Of a stretch of DNA of 40,845 nucleotides, positions 8,413 to 13,977 are shown piece after piece. Within the stretch, counting starts at the first letter, position 1. Each line of letters begins with the position of its first letter. The notes beneath the pieces were generated by a model, which saw only the letters and a program-made list of their open reading frames with translations, did no database searches and had not been told where the DNA came from. The DNA is taken from positions 1 to 40,845 of the forward strand of contig JBGAWE010000009.1 of assembly GCA_044227705.1 (NCBI GenBank). Reading direction: 5' to 3'. This DNA is from JANOQP01 sp044227705 (GTDB taxonomy: Bacteria; Bacteroidota; Bacteroidia; Chitinophagales; Saprospiraceae). The translations under genes were made by a program, and so were the position numbers.

Positions 8413-8443
8413 AAAAGCCCCGCCGGGATGCGGCGGGGCTTTT
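8413..8443 (-). terminator. Strong hairpin terminator of the CotH/McrB-N-like operon
   Basis: AAAAGCCCCGCCG (8413-8425) and CGGCGGGGCTTTT (8431-8443) form a perfect 13-bp stem with a 5-nt loop. On the minus strand it ends in five T and lies about 100 bases past the stop at 8541. Its symmetry would also let it act on the plus strand. The rest of 8242-8540 shows no gene. Confidence 0.8.
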
Positions 8444-8540
8444 GGAAGAGCTGTAGTTGCTGGCTGAGCGCAAAGGGCACTTTGCCCGTTCTCTTTATCG
8501 CGGCTTGAACCTTGCTTCTCTTGTCCGGGAAACCAACCCT

Positions 8541-9221
8541 TCAGTCGCGGCAGACGAATCGGCAAAAATCCTCGGCCAGCAACAGGCTCGGCCCGGTGAA
8601 GTGTCTTTTCGCATCGAGCCAGCGGCCGAGGGCGGCGGTGATTTCCGAGTCTTTTGAGAGGATTTGATTGACCGTCCGCGCCAGCTTGAACCAGCGGGCC
8701 GGGTCGCCGACCTGCGGGATGTCGAGGGAGCCGAGTTTCACCAGCGTTTTTTGAAAAACGGGGAACTCGTAGGGTGCGTACTCCGCTGGGAACTGGAAGG
8801 CGAGGTAGAGCGATGGCACCGCCAAATCCGTGTGGAAATGCTCAACGATGCTGTTGCGCGGCTCGTCTTCGCGGAGGTCGGCAAGCAGCAGGTCGAGCGC
8901 GAAGACAAATCGGCCGAGCCGGTTTTCGACCATTTTGGTCTCGTCGAAAAGGTCGTCGAAAGCGGTTTTCAGGGTCAGCGGGTCGCGCCGCCAAAATTCC
9001 AGCATCGCCTTTTTCGGGAAAAACTGCTCGCGCTGCCAGAGCCGCCGCGAGGTCGAGTTTTCGAGCGCTCGGTCGAACATCGACTGGAAATCGGGCGTGT
9101 CCGTCGTCCAGTTTTCCTGCCAGATGCGCTGGCTCTCCCATTTGAAAAGGCCCTCGGGCGGCGCGGCGCGGAGCTTCTTCTTGTAAAGGGCGGCGAACTC
9201 TTGGAGTTTTTTGAGCTGCAT
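8541..9221 (-). CDS. Free-standing protein resembling the N-terminal region of McrB-type AAA+ ATPases
   Basis: A 226-residue soluble protein without a signal peptide. Its pattern recalls the domain that precedes the AAA+ module in many McrB-like ATPases: FKWESQRIWQENW near residue 26, then DFQSMFDRAL, KKAMLEFWRRDP, a signature-like FDDLFDET near residue 88, a long helix, and PSLYLAFQFPAEYAPYEF near residue 145. No Walker motif or ATPase domain follows; the gene stops at 8541 and no McrC or nuclease is nearby. Either it is a stand-alone version of the domain or a decayed remnant, but the frame is clean. It begins 15 bases after the CotH gene ends, implying co-transcription with an exported protein, which is odd. 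The homology is from memory of the family pattern. Confidence 0.6.
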   Translation of the reverse strand: MQLKKLQEFAALYKKKLRAAPPEGLFKWESQRIWQENWTTDTPDFQSMFDRALENSTSRRLWQREQFFPKKAMLEFWRRDPLTLKTAFDDLFDETKMVENRLGRFVFALDLLLADLREDEPRNSIVEHFHTDLAVPSLYLAFQFPAEYAPYEFPVFQKTLVKLGSLDIPQVGDPARWFKLARTVNQILSKDSEITAALGRWLDAKRHFTGPSLLLAEDFCRFVCRD

Positions 9222-9236
9222 GAAAAAGATTGATTT

Positions 9237-10871
9237 TCAGGGAGTTGCGAGAATTTTCCCGCTCGCCACAGGCTTTCCGTCGACTTTGAACCGGTAGAAA
9301 TACAGCCCCATTTCGGCGGGCAGCGGCAGCTCGAAGCGGGCGTTTTTGCCCGTCGGCAGTTTCTCGAAATGCTCGATTCGTCGGCCCGCCGCGTCGAAAA
9401 GTTCGAGGGACACGTCGGCGAGGACGGCCGTCCGGTACTCGAAAAAAGTGGAGCCGCTCGCCGGGTTCGGCGTCGGGCTGACGGCGTTTATCAACGCGTA
9501 GGAGGTGTCGACGGCGACCAGCCCGGCCACCGCGCCGTCCATCCAAGCCAGCCGCTGCGCCAGCCACGAGCGCAGGTAGCCGACCTCCGCGCTCCAGCTT
9601 TGGCCGATGAAATAGTTGGGCCAGACGTACTGCCCGAGCACAGGCCACCGCTGGAAGTTGCGCTTCTGTGGCTCCTTGAGCAGTACCTCCATCGAGTCGA
9701 TTTTGCCGAAGAGGCTCTGGTTCGTCCACTGGTTTTTCCGCAAAAACTGCCAGCGGGCGGCCATTTTCTGCTTGAAAGCGGGGTCGGAGAGCAGCTTGTT
9801 CCACCAAAACGGGATGACCCAGGCGTCCCACGGGCACTGGTTGTTGAAATCGAAGGCCCATCCTTGCGGCGGCCCGGCCTCGCAGTAGTCGCCGATGCCG
9901 AAGGCGATGTTGAAATCCCAGACCGGCCCCATGTGCAGGCGGCCGTCGAGGGAGTCGCGGTCTTTGAACATGAAGGTGGAGAGGCGATAGGCGTCGAGAT
10001 TTTTCGTCACCTCGTTGACGAGGAGGTAGTCGACCCACGAATCGACGTCGATGTACTTGGCGTAGCCGTCGGTCGGGTGGTCGAAATTCGGCCCGGCGAG
10101 CGTCGTCTCGAAATCGAGGATAAACTGCTGGATGTAGACCTGCTGTTCGGGCACGATGCTCTCCGGTTTTGGGTAGTGGTATTGGAGGTACGACCGCTGC
10201 GTCGCGCCGGGGAACGGCTCGAAACTACTCTGCCAACCGCCGATGGTCTGGCCGGTCGGCTTGTCGAGTTTTAGGATGTAGCCGCCCGTGAGCTGGTCGC
10301 CGGTTGTATCGGTCGGCTTGAGCTTGGAGACGCCGACGCGGTCCTTCCCGCGCTTAATTTTTTCCAAAAAGAGGTAGACGCCCTGGTAGTCGTTGTCGAT
10401 GACGAGTTCGACGAAGCTCGCTCTGGGCGCGTAAGCCATTGACAACGAGGCTGTTGCGTATGCCATCGCGTCGCGCATGAGCGACTTGTCGTTGTACGGG
10501 CCGACCAGAACCCAGTCGTTTTCAGCGGGGAATCCGAGGGGCGAGATGTCCTCCGCCTTGCCCGTCGAGTCGCGCGTCTCGATGGCGTAGCCGACCTTCG
10601 GGTAGGCATCTTGGCTGCTGGTTCCGCGCCGTTCGATGCCGATTCTTTGAAAGGGCATGAGGCTCGTGTCGGCGAGTGCCGTCAAACCGCCCGGCCCGGG
10701 TTCGAGGAGGTGCATCCTCGCATCGATTTTTGGCTCGTCGAGGATGACGTCGGCCGAGATGCCGGTCTTGATGGAGAGAATCGGGAGGTTGGAGGCCGTC
10801 AATACCTGCGCAGCGGTGCGGTCTTGAAAGCCCAGCACGGCGACGGCCAGGACGGCGAGAAGGTTTTTCAT
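9237..10871 (-). CDS. Secreted CotH-kinase family protein with T9SS C-terminal domain
   Basis: A 544-residue exported protein. A signal peptide spans residues 1-21 (MKNLLAVLAVAVLGFQ...AAQ). The CotH-like atypical protein kinase region covers roughly residues 60-420: RRGTSSQ, LVGPYNDKSLMRDA, the ATP-site-type LVIDNDYQGVYLF and GGYILKLDK, and the catalytic-type GPVWDFNIAFG near residue 320. From about residue 460 a T9SS type A sorting domain follows (SPTPNPASGSTFFEY; GLYFYRFKVDGKPVASGKIL). CotH phosphorylates spore-coat proteins in Bacillus; in Bacteroidota these proteins are surface or secreted and mostly uncharacterised. The gene is followed after 15 bases by the McrB-N-like gene. Confidence 0.9.
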   Translation of the reverse strand: MKNLLAVLAVAVLGFQDRTAAQVLTASNLPILSIKTGISADVILDEPKIDARMHLLEPGPGGLTALADTSLMPFQRIGIERRGTSSQDAYPKVGYAIETRDSTGKAEDISPLGFPAENDWVLVGPYNDKSLMRDAMAYATASLSMAYAPRASFVELVIDNDYQGVYLFLEKIKRGKDRVGVSKLKPTDTTGDQLTGGYILKLDKPTGQTIGGWQSSFEPFPGATQRSYLQYHYPKPESIVPEQQVYIQQFILDFETTLAGPNFDHPTDGYAKYIDVDSWVDYLLVNEVTKNLDAYRLSTFMFKDRDSLDGRLHMGPVWDFNIAFGIGDYCEAGPPQGWAFDFNNQCPWDAWVIPFWWNKLLSDPAFKQKMAARWQFLRKNQWTNQSLFGKIDSMEVLLKEPQKRNFQRWPVLGQYVWPNYFIGQSWSAEVGYLRSWLAQRLAWMDGAVAGLVAVDTSYALINAVSPTPNPASGSTFFEYRTAVLADVSLELFDAAGRRIEHFEKLPTGKNARFELPLPAEMGLYFYRFKVDGKPVASGKILATP

Positions 10872-11043
10872 AAAGCTAAAGTCGAGTTGAACGAGGTTCG
10901 TCTAAAGAGCGAACCGGTCTCGGAAGGCCAAATATTGCCCGAAAACGCTGAATGCCGCGCCTTTACCGTTCGGATGTCCGGTTCAAAAAAGGCGGCAAAC
11001 ACTTTTTGCAAAAGCCTTGCAGTTTTTTTTTCGGGAACTCTTT

Positions 11044-11051
11044 TACCTTTG
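11044..11051 (+). promoter_or_regulatory. Strong -7 promoter element (TACCTTTG), plus strand
   Basis: TACCTTTG is an exact TAnnTTTG match, preceded at 19 bases by a run of T's in the -33 position. Expected transcription would start at about 11056-11058. No annotated long gene lies downstream on this strand before the terminator at 11264-11298, so the promoter appears to serve a short transcript. The stretch 10872-11043, upstream of the minus-strand CotH gene, shows no other clear element. Confidence 0.65.
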
Positions 11052-11055
11052 CCCA

Positions 11056-11121
11056 ATGAGTCAGGCTTTTGTAAAAACCCCGGACTCGGGCAACGCGCCC
11101 TTTCTGACAAGCGTATATTAG
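11056..11121 (+). CDS. Possible leaderless 21-residue ORF
   Basis: The ATG falls four bases after the TACCTTTG box, so it would be at or within one or two bases of the predicted transcript start: a leaderless arrangement. The peptide (MSQAFVKTPD...FLTSVY, 21 residues) resembles nothing I can name. It may be a leader peptide, a small protein, or chance within a non-coding RNA. Its 3' half overlaps a CCCG-GACT-CGGG hairpin (around 11083-11095). Confidence 0.25.
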   Translation: MSQAFVKTPDSGNAPFLTSVY

Positions 11122-11298
11122 GACAGAAAATCCGAGAGCAAGGAGCGAGCATTGAACAGAATTGTGAGTTTTGCGTTCTCTTTCCGAAGCTCAAAACAGG
11201 GAGCTTCACACAGGCAAGAAGTTTTTCATAAGGTTAGTTAATAGGGTTTTAGGTGTTTTCATCGAGCCGGGGCCACGTGGTTCCGGCTCTCTTTTTTT
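11057..11298 (+). ncRNA. Candidate 240-nt short transcript between promoter and terminator
   Basis: The span is bounded by a consensus promoter (11044-11051) and a strong hairpin with seven T's (11264-11298), and holds no long plus-strand gene. Internal structure includes a GTCAG...CTGAC pairing around a CCCG/CGGG hairpin. Just before the terminator is AGTTTTTCATAAGGTTAGTT, which loosely resembles the AGTTTTCTCATAGTATGTTT core of the three RNA-like units near 31.2-31.9 kb, also placed immediately ahead of a terminator hairpin. I see no match to tmRNA, RNase P RNA or SRP RNA signatures. A 6S-like RNA cannot be excluded. Confidence 0.4.
11264..11298 (+). terminator. Intrinsic terminator, plus strand
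   Basis: GAGCCGG (11264-11270) pairs with CCGGCTC (11283-11289), and the stem extends inward through G.U and G.C pairs to an ACGT loop. It is followed by seven T's (11292-11298). The T-run overlaps the stop codon (11297-11299) of the converging minus-strand gene. There is no T-run on the minus side, so its direction is clearly plus. Confidence 0.8.
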
Positions 11299-13708
11299 AT
11301 GACCAAACAGGCGGCACTCCCCCGCCTTGTGCGGGCGGCACTGCAGGCGGCGGCCATCGCAACAGGGTCTTCTCTTTCTTCAAAAAATAGTCGACGGCTT
11401 TCCTCGCCTCTGGCGTGAGCCATTTGATCTGGTCCAAACAGGGGTTTTCGATTTCAATGACTGCTGGGTGCATCGTCTCGAATTTATGCGCCTTGGGCAT
11501 TGGCACCAGTAGTTCGAGGCCTGCCACGGGGTGGTTGTCGACCAGCGTCAGTACAAGGCCCACACCCTGGAGTTTTTTCACTTCCCGCATTTTTCGCTCG
11601 CCCAGCCGGAACATCGAATAGGAGAAATGTTCCTGCCGGCCCAGCCAACCTGTCTGAAAGAAGAGGTTGCCAGAGAGGAACTTGACCGCGCCGTAATAAG
11701 GCTTAACCCCCGGCCGAGTGCTCTTCATCTCGAAGCGGCCGTCGTCGTGCACGAACAAGGGGTTGAGGTTTACGGCCCTGTCCGCGAAACGGGTTCGGAG
11801 CGTAAGGTAGGCTCCGGGAAGTTGCTTGTCGATGATGGTGTCGCGCGCCATGTTGGTGCGCGGGAGCAGCATGTTGTTGTTGAGCTGTCGGTACGACTCG
11901 GCCATCTCGTCCTCCTCTCCGCAGAAAAAGTCGAGGAGGAAGGGCCGCTCCCGGATGAGCAGTTCGACCTCTTTGAGGATGGAGAGGTTGTAGTTCCTCG
12001 GGCTGTGGCCGGCGGCGGCGTTTTCCTCGAGCCTGTGGAGCTTCATGCGGCCGGCGGTCGGGCGGAGGTTGCGGAAGGTGCGGCCGCCATAGGCCGCCGA
12101 CAGTTCGCCCTGCCTCCCCTCCCGTCGCCAGAGGGCGAGCGTGAAAAGGTGCTCCGTGCGTTGCTGCCCCTCCTCGCGAAACTGCCCGATGAGCATGTCG
12201 TCGTTGCCGAGGCAGCCCTGGAAGTGGCCGCGATAGATCTTTTCCTCCCCCCAGATGGAGGTGAGCGCGGCCGAGCCGTTGGGCCGCAGATCCAACCTGA
12301 GCCGCTGTATATAGGAGTGGTCCTTCTCCGAGGAGTCGAAATGGCTCAAACAATAAACGGCATAGGTGCCGGCCCAGCCAAGCAGTTTTTCGTTGGCTGC
12401 GCCCATGCCGAGGTGAAGGAAGCGGGAGGCGTTGTCGAGGAACGGGTTCTCGTCGTCTCCGATCAGGAAGGGCAGCAGGGCCTTGTCCTTCGAGTCGAAA
12501 AGTTTGGACAGGCGATCGTGTTCGCCCGCTCCGACCTTTTCCAGCGGCGGCTTCGAGAGCGACTGTTCGGGCGACTCCCTTTCGAGCCAGATGCGCCCGG
12601 CCACCGACCTTCCCCTGAAATCGGCAACGAGGTAGTTGCCGCACGCCGAGCGGGCCTCGCCCTTTTCGTCGAATTCGAAGTCGAACGCCGCCGTCATCAT
12701 CGGGAAGGAGTGGCGCCGGTGGTTCAGCGCGAACAAATAGCGGTTGCCCATGCTGAATGCGTAGCCGTGCGAGGTTCTCGGCTCTTGCACGCTGCGGTAG
12801 GAGACCGAGCGGTTGGGCCGGACGACCAGTTCCATCTCGCAGACGGACTCGTCGATTTGCGAGAAATAGTGGCCCCGATAGCGTCCGGCGATGCGCTTGA
12901 GGTCGTCGGGGCGCTTTTTGAGCTTTGTCCGAAAGCGGCTCGGCTCCGTCAGAACCTCCACCATGATGCGCTTCCCGACGACGCTCGACTGGAATTGCGC
13001 TTCGGCCACCGTCCCGAGCCGTTGGCGGGCGGTCTCAAAGTCTGCCACCCGCTCGAAGATGGCCTTCCCGGCCAACAAATCCCCCTGAAAGATGGAGTAC
13101 GTACCCCGAATGGAGTTGGCGTCGCCGATGGCCGCCGGCCGGTTGAGGACGAGCGAGCCGTGCAGGAGCGGCCTCTTGCGCGGCTCGGCCATCCCTTCGA
13201 GCGCCATGACATAGACGTTGGCGCTGTGCCGGTGCAGTTTGCCCTTGAACTTCAGGCTTTCGTCCGCCTGCTGGTGCCACCAGACCTCGGCCTCCGACCA
13301 GTCCTTGGTGACCATCAGCATCCCGCCCCAGACGACCTGCGAGCGGTCGTCCTCGCGGCGAAGGCCCGGGGCGTCGATACAGCTTGAGAAAAAATGGTGG
13401 AATCTGCGGGCCTCCCTCGAAGCAGGCTCGGCGGGCAGCCGCTGCTGCGGCCTGGTCAGGTCAAAATCGATCGAGACGCCTTCGCCCGGTCGCACGGCCA
13501 GATCGAACTTGTCGAGCAAGAAGTCGAGCCACTCGCGGCGCGTCCGCCCCGCGAACCGCTGCTTGGCATCGCCCTCGCCGCGCATCCTGGAAAAGACGAA
13601 CTTGCTGGTGCCACAGGACTCGGCCAGTTTTTCGATGGTGTCGTGTTCGGGCGAGGAGCCGGTGATGTGGTCCACCAGCTTCCGCAAGGTGTCCAGGTCG
13701 CTGTTCAT
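11297..13708 (-). CDS. Large protein with N-terminal HTH-like region and repeated beta modules (unknown function)
   Basis: An 803-residue protein starting at ATG 13708 (MNSDLDTLRKLVDH); the frame extends upstream only to a TTG at 13789. There is no signal peptide or membrane segment. Residues about 20-65 look like a helix-turn-helix (IEKLAESCGTSKFVFSRM, then WLDFLLDKFDL). The rest holds at least three copies of a roughly 110-residue beta-rich module, near residues 269, 442 and 628. Each copy runs in order G(R/T/A)Y, an acidic-to-basic strand with RPNRS, RPNGS or HDDGR, an aromatic-Gly strand (GYAF, YRG, YYG), then GN followed by hydrophobics (GNRYLFAL, GNDDMLIG, GNLFFQTG). A partial copy lies near residue 154. 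The layout suggests a DNA-binding sensor with lipocalin- or beta-sandwich-like binding domains; this is inference. It is divergent from the PorE-like gene, with palindromes between them. Confidence 0.7.
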   Translation of the reverse strand: MNSDLDTLRKLVDHITGSSPEHDTIEKLAESCGTSKFVFSRMRGEGDAKQRFAGRTRREWLDFLLDKFDLAVRPGEGVSIDFDLTRPQQRLPAEPASREARRFHHFFSSCIDAPGLRREDDRSQVVWGGMLMVTKDWSEAEVWWHQQADESLKFKGKLHRHSANVYVMALEGMAEPRKRPLLHGSLVLNRPAAIGDANSIRGTYSIFQGDLLAGKAIFERVADFETARQRLGTVAEAQFQSSVVGKRIMVEVLTEPSRFRTKLKKRPDDLKRIAGRYRGHYFSQIDESVCEMELVVRPNRSVSYRSVQEPRTSHGYAFSMGNRYLFALNHRRHSFPMMTAAFDFEFDEKGEARSACGNYLVADFRGRSVAGRIWLERESPEQSLSKPPLEKVGAGEHDRLSKLFDSKDKALLPFLIGDDENPFLDNASRFLHLGMGAANEKLLGWAGTYAVYCLSHFDSSEKDHSYIQRLRLDLRPNGSAALTSIWGEEKIYRGHFQGCLGNDDMLIGQFREEGQQRTEHLFTLALWRREGRQGELSAAYGGRTFRNLRPTAGRMKLHRLEENAAAGHSPRNYNLSILKEVELLIRERPFLLDFFCGEEDEMAESYRQLNNNMLLPRTNMARDTIIDKQLPGAYLTLRTRFADRAVNLNPLFVHDDGRFEMKSTRPGVKPYYGAVKFLSGNLFFQTGWLGRQEHFSYSMFRLGERKMREVKKLQGVGLVLTLVDNHPVAGLELLVPMPKAHKFETMHPAVIEIENPCLDQIKWLTPEARKAVDYFLKKEKTLLRWPPPAVPPAQGGGVPPVWS

Positions 13709-13780
13709 CGGGAAGGCGTTTGGATTGTTCTGAAATGGCCTATTTCGGCGTTGATTTTCAATGCGTAAATGAATGCAAGA

Positions 13781-13829
13781 ATTGCGCAATTGCGAGCCGG
13801 TTGCGCAAAACCCGGCAACAATTGCCGGG
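13781..13829. promoter_or_regulatory. Palindrome cluster (candidate operators) between divergent genes
   Basis: The 268-bp divergent region 13709-13977 holds ATTGCGCAAT (13781-13790), TTGCGCAA (13801-13808) and the inverted repeat CCCGGCAA-CAA-TTGCCGGG (13811-13829). The two TTGCGCAA centres are 19 bp apart, close to two helical turns, as expected of paired operator sites. The adjacent minus-strand gene encodes an HTH-like region, making autoregulation plausible. No exact TAnnTTTG box is visible for either gene; CACCTTCG just upstream of 13978 is the nearest match on the plus strand. Confidence 0.4.
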
Positions 13830-13977
13830 CGAAAACTCGAAATAAAAACGGAAAGCTATTACCAGAATCAGTCACGTGCCGCTACCGCAGATTTGTGATG
13901 TCGTTTGACGCGCCTCAACCAACCCGTTCTGTCGGTGACGGGCGGAGCGAAACATTCACCTTCGTTTTTTTATCATC

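Noticed and set aside
11057..11298. tmRNA, RNase P RNA or SRP RNA
   Set aside because: No tRNA-like acceptor or tag ORF ending, no RNase P conserved core and no SRP Alu/GNAR motif could be found by eye.
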